Source of the DNA: Merdivicinus sp050943495
Lineage (GTDB): Bacteria > Bacillota > Clostridia > Oscillospirales > Ruminococcaceae
Direction of reading: 5' to 3'
Length of the DNA stretch: 64,000 bases
Assembly: GCA_050943495.1 (NCBI GenBank)
Contig: JBMNPH010000004.1
Location: forward strand, 62,001-126,000
Positions within the stretch are counted from its first letter, which is position 1, and every line of letters begins with the position of its first letter. Below, piece by piece: positions 8,907 through 15,537 of this stretch. The position numbers and the translations under genes were made by a program. The notes below the pieces were generated by a model. That model did no database searches. It was not told the origin of the DNA and saw only the letters and a program-made list of their open reading frames with translations.

Positions 8907-8935
8907 ACCATAACATATTTGTCGGTCAAAGTCAA
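8907..8935 (-). promoter_or_regulatory. Promoter of the glycine-riboswitch transcript
   Basis: Minus strand TTGACT (8935-8930), 17-base spacer, TATGGT (8912-8907). Five bases upstream of the -35 lies TTTTGTCGGA (8950-8941), one mismatch from a Spo0A box. Confidence 0.7.
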
Positions 8936-8998
8936 GTGTATCCGACAAAAATACGTTTATTTCCGCATTTTTAACAAAATATGTCGTTTTTTCTTTGC

Positions 8999-9574
8999 TC
9001 AATCACGGAAAATGATAGTTCCGTCTTCAATAGAGTCGATTATTGCCAGAGATTGAAGATTGACGCCTTGTTCGCGAAGAAGTTGGCCGCCGTCCTGAAA
9101 TCCTTTTTCGATTACGATGCCACAGCCGACCAGATGGGCGCCGGATTGCCGAACAATTTCCATCAGACCTTTGAGAGCCTGTCCGTGTGCCAGAAAATCG
9201 TCAATGACGAGCACATGGTCCTCAGGAGTTAGATACTTTTTAGAGACTTGTACGTCAAAAGGAATGCCACGTGTGTAAGAGAAGACAGGAACCGAGAAGA
9301 GATCTCCATCAAGATTTTTGGATTTGCTCTTTTTGGCAAAAATGACGTCCGCATTGTTAAAATACTGGGCGGCAATGGCTGCAATTCCGATACCGGAGGC
9401 TTCAATGGTGAGAATTTTATTGATCTCGGGCTGGGGAAACAGACGGCGGAATTCCTTGCCGATTTCCTGCAAAAGGGAAATATCCATTCGATGATTGAGA
9501 AAACTGTCAACCTTCAGGACATTACCTTCCTTCATTTTTCCATCCCGCAGAATCCGTTCTTTTAAAAGTTCCAT
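8999..9574 (-). CDS. xpt: Xanthine phosphoribosyltransferase
   Basis: Salvages xanthine (and some related purines) with PRPP to give XMP. The 191-residue protein matches the Firmicutes Xpt type along its length, with the PRPP-binding loop VLVIDDFLAHGQA at 121-133 and the N-terminal LKVDSFLNHRMD block. It is divergent from the guanine-riboswitch permease gene. In Bacillus, xpt itself carries the guanine riboswitch; here its 78-base leader has only a GC-rich hairpin (CCCTCTGC / GCGGAGGG) and no purine aptamer, while a Spo0A-type box sits in its promoter. Confidence 0.95.
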   Translation of the reverse strand: MELLKERILRDGKMKEGNVLKVDSFLNHRMDISLLQEIGKEFRRLFPQPEINKILTIEASGIGIAAIAAQYFNNADVIFAKKSKSKNLDGDLFSVPVFSYTRGIPFDVQVSKKYLTPEDHVLVIDDFLAHGQALKGLMEIVRQSGAHLVGCGIVIEKGFQDGGQLLREQGVNLQSLAIIDSIEDGTIIFRD

Positions 9575-9659
9575 ACTGCCGTCTCCTTTTTGGTAAAGTA
9601 TAAAAGATACCCTCCGCCGGATGCCGTGCAGAGGGGAAAAGCCTGATTTATAATCAAAT

Positions 9660-9688
9660 ATTATATCACCTTTTTCGACAATTTACAA
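9660..9688 (-). promoter_or_regulatory. xpt promoter
   Basis: Minus strand TTGTAA (9688-9683), 17-base spacer, TATAAT (9665-9660). The spacer contains a Spo0A-type box at 9671-9681. Confidence 0.8.
9671..9681 (-). promoter_or_regulatory. Spo0A-type box within the xpt promoter
   Basis: Minus strand TTGTCGAAAAA; the core TGTCGAA equals the Spo0A box consensus. Its position between -35 and -10 would fit repression of xpt. Confidence 0.5.
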
Positions 9689-9744
9689 TTGGTTCCGGCA
9701 AATTTCTGATGTTCTGTCCGGAGAAAATTTTATAAATTACAAAA

Positions 9745-9755
9745 TTTTGTCGAAA
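9745..9755 (+). promoter_or_regulatory. Exact Spo0A-type box upstream of the purine permease promoter
   Basis: TTTTGTCGAAA on the plus strand, 23 bases upstream of the permease -35 hexamer. The same 11-mer, orientation and spacing recur at 50032-50042. Confidence 0.55.
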
Positions 9756-9778
9756 TCATGGATTTTTAGAAAAAACTC

Positions 9779-9807
9779 TGGTCAAAATGCCCGTTTTATG
9801 GTATAGT
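9779..9807 (+). promoter_or_regulatory. Promoter of the guanine-riboswitch transcript
   Basis: TGGTCA (9779-9784), 17-base spacer ending in TGG (extended -10), TATAGT (9802-9807). Transcription would start near 9814, just before the aptamer. Confidence 0.75.
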
Positions 9808-9822
9808 AAGAGAGAAAATAAA

Positions 9823-9887
9823 GCGTATAATTTCAGCAAAATGGGCTGTGAGTTTCTACCCGCTGGCCGTAATCCGGCGGACTACGC
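9823..9887 (+). ncRNA. Guanine-class purine riboswitch
   Basis: P1 GCGTA / TACGC closes a three-way junction with the conserved TATAAT joining segment, GTTTCTACC core and CCGTAAT-type second loop. The specificity position in the 3' strand reads GGACTACG, so the base that contacts the ligand is C, as in guanine/hypoxanthine sensors, not U as in adenine sensors. The 411-base gap between xpt and the permease gene holds this element, two promoters and two Spo0A-type boxes. Confidence 0.95.
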
Positions 9888-9900
9888 AAAATGATTTCGA

Positions 9901-9940
9901 AAGCGCCATCCACGATTTCCCGCGGCAGGCGTTTTGTTTT
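9901..9940 (+). terminator. Likely terminator of the guanine riboswitch
   Basis: AAGCGCC (9901-9907) can pair with GGCGTTT (9928-9934), followed by TGTTTT. The 3' strand of P1 (CGCAAAA, 9885-9891) is complementary to TTTTGCG (9937-9943), a plausible antiterminator. Ligand binding would then favour termination. The fold is drawn by eye. Confidence 0.5.
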
Positions 9941-9985
9941 GCGCTTCTTGCAGTCTTGAGCTGGCACGCTGCAAGGAGTATTTTT

Positions 9986-11293
9986 ATGTCAATTGAAAAC
10001 ATCTACCGTTTGGACGGGAAAGTACCGCTTTCCCGTGCGATTCCTCTCGGCATTCAGCATGTGTTGGCGATGTTTTTGGGGAATGTTTCGCCGCTTCTCA
10101 TCATCTGTGGCATGCTCAACATGGACATTTCTCTGAAAACCAGTCTAATTCAAAATGCCATGTTTATTGCCGGTGTCGTCACTCTGATTCAGCTGTATCC
10201 GATCTGGAAAGTGGGCTGCCGCCTTCCAGTAGTAATGGGTACCAGTTCCGGTTTTATCGGAACCTGTAAGTCTATCGGCGGAACCTTTGGTTATGGTGCC
10301 ATCCTGGGTGCCTCACTGACCGGTGCAATTCTGGAAATTATTTTGGGCTTTTTCATCAAGCCGCTGAAAAAGCTGTTTCCGCCTGTTGTAACCAGTTTGG
10401 TCATTATGTCCATCGGACTTTCCCTGCTACCGGTTGGTATCAACTACTTTGCCGGCGGTTCTGGTGCGGCAGATTTCGGCCACTGGAAACATCTGTTGGT
10501 TGGATTTATTGTAGTTGTTGTAATTGTGGTGCTGAAGCAGTTCACTCGGGGCTTTTTAAGCATTTCCTCCGTGCTGATTGGTATAGCAGTAGGATATGTT
10601 GTCGCAATCGGTCTTGGAATGGTCGACTTCACCCAGGTAAAGGAAGCTGCATGGATCAGCCTCCCCAAACCTGTTTTCCTGATGGAAAATATGAAGCTGG
10701 AATTTCACTGGCAGGCCATGATTGCTATGGCGATTATGTTTGTGGCGACTGCCGTAGAGACAGTCGGTGATATTTCTGGTATTACCAACGGCGGACTGGA
10801 TCGTGAACCTTCCAACCAGGAACTTTCCGGCGGTGTCATCGCAGACGGTGTGGGAAGCTTGATCGCTGCATTGTTTGGTGTATTGCCGAACACTTCCTTC
10901 AGCCAGAATGTCGGCCTGATTACCGTTACCAAAGTAGTCAATCGGTTCTGCATTATGACCGGTGCAGTGTTCCTGATTCTCTGTGGATTCATTCCCAAGC
11001 TGTCCGCAATTTTCTCGGTTATGCCTCAGTCGGTGCTAGGCGGAGCCGCTGTTATCATGTTCGCCATGATTTTGGTCAGTGGTATGCAGTCCCTCCAGCG
11101 TGAAAAGCTGGACGGCCGTAACGGTATGATCGTTGCGCTGGCGCTGGGTCTCGGTGTAGGTCTGGGTATGGTTCCCAGTGCACTGGATCAAATGCCGGCT
11201 TGGGTGGGCCAGATTTTTGCTCAGAATGGCATTATTATGACCTTTGTCATTGCCACTGTCATGAATCTGATCCTTCCGAAAGACAAAAAATAA
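9986..11293 (+). CDS. NCS2-family purine (xanthine/guanine-type) permease
   Basis: Cation-coupled nucleobase uptake across the inner membrane. The 435-residue protein has the NCS2 layout of many hydrophobic helices, with GIQHVLAMFLGNVSP near the N-terminus, PVVMGTSSGFIG, and the acidic helix block MFVATAVETVGDISG that in this family binds substrate. The start is the ATG at 9986 with AAGGAG 7 bases upstream; longer frames would read through the riboswitch. Control by a guanine-class riboswitch points to purines rather than uracil. Divergent from xpt and upstream of a molybdenum hydroxylase operon, it fits purine scavenging. Confidence 0.93.
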   Translation: MSIENIYRLDGKVPLSRAIPLGIQHVLAMFLGNVSPLLIICGMLNMDISLKTSLIQNAMFIAGVVTLIQLYPIWKVGCRLPVVMGTSSGFIGTCKSIGGTFGYGAILGASLTGAILEIILGFFIKPLKKLFPPVVTSLVIMSIGLSLLPVGINYFAGGSGAADFGHWKHLLVGFIVVVVIVVLKQFTRGFLSISSVLIGIAVGYVVAIGLGMVDFTQVKEAAWISLPKPVFLMENMKLEFHWQAMIAMAIMFVATAVETVGDISGITNGGLDREPSNQELSGGVIADGVGSLIAALFGVLPNTSFSQNVGLITVTKVVNRFCIMTGAVFLILCGFIPKLSAIFSVMPQSVLGGAAVIMFAMILVSGMQSLQREKLDGRNGMIVALALGLGVGLGMVPSALDQMPAWVGQIFAQNGIIMTFVIATVMNLILPKDKK

Positions 11294-11309
11294 ATTCGAC
11301 AGGATTCCC

Positions 11310-11352
11310 GGGGCTGTCTGTAATGCTGGGGTGCATTACGGACAGCCTTTTG
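11310..11352 (+). terminator. Intrinsic terminator
   Basis: GGCTGTC..GTAATGC / GCATTAC..GACAGCC long stem followed by TTTT, directly after the permease gene. Confidence 0.85.
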
Positions 11353-11385
11353 GCATAAAATACTCCTAAAAATGTTCAACGGATA

Positions 11386-11414
11386 TCGACAAGGCGAAGC
11401 CTTTTTGGTACAAT
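11386..11414 (+). promoter_or_regulatory. Promoter of the ABC importer / molybdenum hydroxylase operon
   Basis: TCGACA (11386-11391), 17-base spacer, TACAAT (11409-11414). It lies 21 bases before the first start codon, leaving almost no leader. Confidence 0.75.
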
Positions 11415-11434
11415 AAAAGAAAGGATGTTTGACA

Positions 11435-12517
11435 ATGAAAATGAAATCCCTGTTTTCTTTGATGTTGGCCTCCCTGTTAGCTGTTTCCTCTCTGACTGCC
11501 TGCGGTGGTCAGTCTGAAACTTCCTCGGAAGCGGAAAGTTCCGTTGTTTCGGAGGAAGCCTCTGCAGAAAGTATAGCAGAGTCTTCTGCGGAAACTACTG
11601 GTGAAATTACTTTCACCGATCATGCCGGCCGCACCGTTACTCTGGATGCGCCCGCTGAAAAAGTGGTATCGGTTTATTATCTGTCCACATCCCTGTTGGC
11701 CGCTATCGGCGCTGAGGACAAGCTGGTTGGTATTGAAATGAAAGCGGAAACCCGCCCCCTTTATACAGAAGCCTTTCCGGAACTGCTGGAACTGCCTGCC
11801 GTAGGCTCCGGCAAAGGTGTCAATGTGGAGGAAACCGCGGCTTTGGAACCGGACCTGGTAGTCCTCCCCATGAAGCTGAAAGATTCTGTCGAGCAGTTTG
11901 AAGCGCTGGATATTCCAGTAGCTGTTATCGATCCGGAAACGATGCCTACCTTCCTGGAAACCGTGGAAATGTTGGGTGTTGCCACCGGATGTGAGGAAAA
12001 GGCGGATCAGCTGGTATCCTATTATAACGAAGTTATGGAGGATGTCTCCGCCCGTACCGCGGATTTGGAGGACAAACCCACCGTTTATATCGCTGGCAGC
12101 GATATGCTCCGTACCGCCGGTTCTGGAATGTACCAGAACGACCTGATTGAAATGGCAGGAGGCGTCAATGTGGCGGCGGGAATCGACAGCGACCAGTGGG
12201 CGGATGTCACTGCCGAAGAACTGGTAGGCTGGAATCCAGATAAAATTTTCCTCGTGTCGTACAGCGATTATACCCGGGATGAATTCCTGTCGGATGAGCG
12301 ATTCGCAAGCCTTTCCGCTGTCCAGGACGCTGATAACAGCGTTGTGATTTTCCCCGGTGAAACCGAAGCCTGGGACTACCCCACCGCGTCCAGCGTGTTG
12401 GGCATTCTGTGGCTGGCAAACCAGCTGCATCCGGACGTGGTAACCGCTGAGGAAGTAGAAACTGCCGCATCAGAATTTTACCAGACCTATTTTGGCATCG
12501 AATACGCCGCTGAATAA
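11435..12517 (+). CDS. ABC importer substrate-binding lipoprotein, BtuF/FepB/MolB type
   Basis: Extracytoplasmic binding protein of a type II ABC importer. From the ATG at 11435 (GAAAGGA upstream) the first residues form a signal peptide with lipobox LTAC and Cys23 as the lipidated residue, then a Ser/Glu-rich linker to about residue 55, then a TroA-like two-lobe domain with a long bridging helix. Family ligands are iron-siderophores, haem, cobalamin or, for MolB of Haemophilus, molybdate/tungstate. The permease and ATPase genes follow at once and lead into a molybdenum hydroxylase operon, which favours an oxyanion ligand, but no residue pattern proves it. Confidence 0.85.
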   Translation: MKMKSLFSLMLASLLAVSSLTACGGQSETSSEAESSVVSEEASAESIAESSAETTGEITFTDHAGRTVTLDAPAEKVVSVYYLSTSLLAAIGAEDKLVGIEMKAETRPLYTEAFPELLELPAVGSGKGVNVEETAALEPDLVVLPMKLKDSVEQFEALDIPVAVIDPETMPTFLETVEMLGVATGCEEKADQLVSYYNEVMEDVSARTADLEDKPTVYIAGSDMLRTAGSGMYQNDLIEMAGGVNVAAGIDSDQWADVTAEELVGWNPDKIFLVSYSDYTRDEFLSDERFASLSAVQDADNSVVIFPGETEAWDYPTASSVLGILWLANQLHPDVVTAEEVETAASEFYQTYFGIEYAAE

Positions 12518-12541
12518 ATCAAATAAAAAGGAGGGACGGGC

Positions 12542-13531
12542 ATGAACAAGCGCTTTTGGGCCACAATGGTCCTGTGGGCGGGGATGCTCGTCCTTTCTGC
12601 TTGTCTGGGGCGTTATTCGCTGACGCTCTGGGATATCAGCGCCATTTTACTCGGAAACCATCCGTCAGAAATGGCAGCATCGGTATTCTGGAACATTCGA
12701 TTCCCACGAGTCGTTCTGACTGCATTGGGAGGAGGTGCGTTAGCAGTATCCGGCATGGTATTTCAGACAGTTTTTGCAAATCCGCTGGTTTCCCCGGATG
12801 TGCTGGGAGTCACCAGCGGCTGTTCTGTAGGAGCAGTGACTGCGCTGTTGTTCCTACCGGGGTGGACGATCCCTCTTTCCGCCTTCGGATGCGGAATCCT
12901 GACCGTAGGTTTTGCCTTGTTTTTGGCTTCCTTTGTTCGTCACAACCGGGTTCTGGGAATGGTACTGGCGGGAATCGTAGTGGGGAGCATTTCTTCCGCC
13001 ATTTTAATGCTTTTGAAATTCCTGGCAGATCCTGAAAAACAGCTGGCTTCCATTGAATACTGGCTTATGGGTAGCTTTCAGAATATCAGCGGCTGGAATG
13101 AAGTGGCTGTGGTAACCTTGCTCATCCTTCCTGCTCTGTTGCTTTTGTACGGTGGACGGTTCCGTATCAAACTTTTGTCTTTGGGAGATGACCAAGCTCA
13201 GAGTCTGGGCATTCGCCCCATCCGAGTGCGTCTGTTAGCCGTTGGATGTGCCACCGTTCTGGTCGCAGCAGTCGTTTCAGCGGCAGGGGTTGTTAGTTGG
13301 ATTGGATTGCTCGCCCCTCATATTCTGCGATTTTTGGGCGGGAAAGACATTACGAAAAGTATTGGATCGTGCTTTTTTACAGGTGGTATTCTTTTGATGG
13401 CTGCTGACCTCTGTGCACGCTGTCTGTCTACGGTAGAAATTCCGGTAAGTATTTTTACTTCTCTGTTCGGGGCAGTATTTCTTTGCGGTTTATTTCTTCG
13501 GGCTGCGAGGCAGAAAGGTAGGCAAATATGA
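12542..13531 (+). CDS. FecCD-family ABC importer permease
   Basis: Membrane subunit of 329 residues with about ten hydrophobic helices and FecCD-family blocks: RFPRVVLTALGGGALAVSG (about 49-67), VFANPLVSPDVLG and a late GLLAPHILRFLGG block that forms the coupling region with the ATPase. RBS GGAGGG lies 6-11 bases upstream of the ATG. Its stop overlaps the ATPase start by four bases (ATGA). The single permease gene implies a homodimer, as in BtuC and MolB-type systems. See the substrate-binding gene for the ligand argument. Confidence 0.92.
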   Translation: MNKRFWATMVLWAGMLVLSACLGRYSLTLWDISAILLGNHPSEMAASVFWNIRFPRVVLTALGGGALAVSGMVFQTVFANPLVSPDVLGVTSGCSVGAVTALLFLPGWTIPLSAFGCGILTVGFALFLASFVRHNRVLGMVLAGIVVGSISSAILMLLKFLADPEKQLASIEYWLMGSFQNISGWNEVAVVTLLILPALLLLYGGRFRIKLLSLGDDQAQSLGIRPIRVRLLAVGCATVLVAAVVSAAGVVSWIGLLAPHILRFLGGKDITKSIGSCFFTGGILLMAADLCARCLSTVEIPVSIFTSLFGAVFLCGLFLRAARQKGRQI

Positions 13532-14304
13532 TGGGATTATCCGTTGAAAATCTCTCGGTTTCGCTTACCGGAAAAATTATTCTTCGAAATGTATCTTTTT
13601 CACTTCCCGAAACTGGCCTTTTTTTCTTGTTGGGACCAAACGGATCCGGAAAATCTACTTTGCTTCGAGCACTATGTGGTTTAGTGCCAGCTCAAAAAGG
13701 AACCATTAGTTGGAAAAATCAGTCAATTTTGGGGCTATTACCACGAGAATTGTCAAAACAAATCGGATATCTTCCACAAAATATACAATCAGTTGAAATG
13801 ACAGCGGAAGAATTTGCCATGCTAGGGGCGGCGCCTTATCTGAAATGGGGAGAGGTTCCCGGGGAAACCTACCGGAACAGTGCACGGAACGCCTTGGAAA
13901 CTCTAGGCATTTCCCATTTGGCTGAAAGGCCCATGGACCAAATGAGCGGCGGCGAACGTCAGATGGCGGCTCTGGCTCGGGCTATGGTCCAAAACGCGTC
14001 CCTTCTTCTATTGGACGAACCCACCGCCAGTTTGGATGTCAAACGCCAGCAGGATTTCTTAAAAATCCTGCAAAAGGCAGTGATTGCCGGAGGAAAATGT
14101 GCCCTCCTAAGCGTTCATGACCCCAATCTGGCCTTAACTTATGGGGACGGGGTGCTGATTCTGCGGGATGGGGAAACGAAATTTCTTCCGGCGTCCCAAA
14201 ACCTGGGGGAAACCCTTTGTCAACAGCTCAAACCGCTTTACGGGGAAAATTTCACCCTGTCGGCGGACGGATATTTTTACTGGAAAACCGAAAGGAGGCT
14301 GTAA
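13528..14304 (+). CDS. ABC importer ATPase
   Basis: ATP-hydrolysing subunit, 258 residues, with Walker A GPNGSGKS at 36-43, Q-loop YLPQ at 81-84, signature MSGGERQ at 139-145, Walker B LLLDEPTASLD ending near 170 and an H-loop His (SVHD) near 196. All catalytic elements are intact. It overlaps the permease by four bases and is followed within two bases by the FAD subunit gene, so importer and enzyme share one transcript. Base composition changes inside this gene: the first 300 bases are AT-rich at third positions, while the rest is GC-rich like the downstream enzyme genes. Confidence 0.93.
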   Translation: MMGLSVENLSVSLTGKIILRNVSFSLPETGLFFLLGPNGSGKSTLLRALCGLVPAQKGTISWKNQSILGLLPRELSKQIGYLPQNIQSVEMTAEEFAMLGAAPYLKWGEVPGETYRNSARNALETLGISHLAERPMDQMSGGERQMAALARAMVQNASLLLLDEPTASLDVKRQQDFLKILQKAVIAGGKCALLSVHDPNLALTYGDGVLILRDGETKFLPASQNLGETLCQQLKPLYGENFTLSADGYFYWKTERRL

Positions 14305-14305
14305 C

Positions 14306-15073
14306 TTGTTTACGGTACAACAATACGTGAAGGTTTCTTCCTTGGAGGAAGCCTTTACCCTGAATCAAAAGAAAAGCAGCGCCGTTTTAGGCGGCGGATG
14401 CTGGATGAAAATGGGCAAGCGCCGCATCGGCACCCTGATTGATCTGTCCGGCTTAGGACTGGACACTATTGAGGAAACAGATGATGCCTTTGTTCTGGGG
14501 GCTATGGTCACTCTGCGGCAGTTGGAAACCAATGCTCGGCTGAAAGAGGTATTCGGCGCAGGTTTCGCCGATATGGTGCGGCACATTGTGGGCGTGCAGT
14601 TCCGCAACTGCGCCACCCTGGGCGGAAGCCTGTATTCCCGGTTCGGATTCTCGGACATTCTCACCTGGCTGCTGGCTCTGGATTGCGACGTGGAACTGGC
14701 GGGCGCGGGAATCATCCCCCTTGCCCAGTATGCCGCTATGCCCTATGACCGGGACGTGCTGGCCCGGGTCATTGTCCATAAAACCGGACGGAAAGCGGTC
14801 TACGAAAGCTTTCGCAACACCGAAACGGACATCCCCGTCCTGACCTGCGCTGCATCTTCCCTGAATGGAGACTTGCGGCTGGTCATCGGCGGACGTCCCA
14901 TGCGGGCACTGACAGTGGAGGGACTGACCCTCACGGAATCCATGGAAACCATTGTGGAAAAAGCCCAGAGCCTGCCTTTTGGAAGCAATATGCGGGCTAG
15001 CGCCGAATACCGCCAGCATTTAGCCGGCGTTCTGGCAAAACGGGCAGTCAATCGTCTGCGGGAGGTGGAATGA
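14306..15073 (+). CDS. Molybdenum hydroxylase FAD-binding subunit
   Basis: Medium (CoxM/XdhB-type) subunit that passes electrons from the iron-sulfur subunit to FAD and an acceptor. The protein has 255 residues from the TTG at 14306, chosen because GGAGG lies 9 bases upstream and an earlier start would run inside the ATPase gene. FAD-binding motifs are LGGGCW at 28-33 and ATLGGSL at 103-109. The C-terminal CO-dehydrogenase-flavoprotein-like domain follows from about 160. It overlaps the next gene by four bases. Part of a three-gene xanthine dehydrogenase-family enzyme. Confidence 0.9.
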   Translation: MFTVQQYVKVSSLEEAFTLNQKKSSAVLGGGCWMKMGKRRIGTLIDLSGLGLDTIEETDDAFVLGAMVTLRQLETNARLKEVFGAGFADMVRHIVGVQFRNCATLGGSLYSRFGFSDILTWLLALDCDVELAGAGIIPLAQYAAMPYDRDVLARVIVHKTGRKAVYESFRNTETDIPVLTCAASSLNGDLRLVIGGRPMRALTVEGLTLTESMETIVEKAQSLPFGSNMRASAEYRQHLAGVLAKRAVNRLREVE

Positions 15074-15537
15074 TGCAGATTACAGTGACAATTAACGGAA
15101 AGAAATACACCGAGGACGTGGCCCCGGATTTAGTGCTGCTGGACTTTTTGCGGGCACACGGCTGTTATTCGGTAAAACGTGGGTGTGAAACCTCCAACTG
15201 CGGCCTCTGCACCGTCCATCTGGACGGAAAACCGGTGCTGTCCTGCAGTGTCCTGGCAGTCCGGGCGGACGGAAAATCTGTCACTACCCTAGAAGGCTTG
15301 CAGAAAGAAGCAGAGGAGTTCGGCGGATTTCTGGCGGATGAAGGCGGCGAGCAGTGCGGCTTTTGCAGTCCCGGCTTTATCATGAACGTTCTGGCTATGG
15401 TCAAGGAACTGGAAAATCCCACCGAACAGGAAATCCAGGAATACCTGGCGGGAAATCTCTGCCGGTGCACCGGTTACCAGAGCCAGCTGCGGGCCATCAA
15501 AAAATATCTGGCATGGAAACAGGAGGGGACAAAATGA
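15070..15537 (+). CDS. Molybdenum hydroxylase [2Fe-2S] subunit
   Basis: Small (CoxS/XdhC-type) electron-transfer subunit, 155 residues. The plant-ferredoxin-type cluster is ligated by Cys39, Cys44, Cys47 and Cys59, and the second, molybdopterin-proximal cluster by Cys96, Cys99, Cys131 and Cys133 (the last two in LCRCTGY). All eight Cys are present. Both junctions are four-base ATGA overlaps, showing tight coupling with the FAD and molybdenum subunits. Confidence 0.95.
   Translation: MMQITVTINGKKYTEDVAPDLVLLDFLRAHGCYSVKRGCETSNCGLCTVHLDGKPVLSCSVLAVRADGKSVTTLEGLQKEAEEFGGFLADEGGEQCGFCSPGFIMNVLAMVKELENPTEQEIQEYLAGNLCRCTGYQSQLRAIKKYLAWKQEGTK

Noticed and set aside
9575..9652. Purine riboswitch in the xpt leader
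   Set aside because: Only a single GC-rich hairpin is present; the conserved GTTTCTACC core is missing on that strand.
9848..9985. N-terminal extension of the purine permease
   Set aside because: It would translate the riboswitch and terminator; the ATG at 9986 has the AAGGAG site.
11477..12430. 317-codon frame on the minus strand
   Set aside because: Antisense to the binding-protein gene, which has a signal peptide, binding site and promoter.
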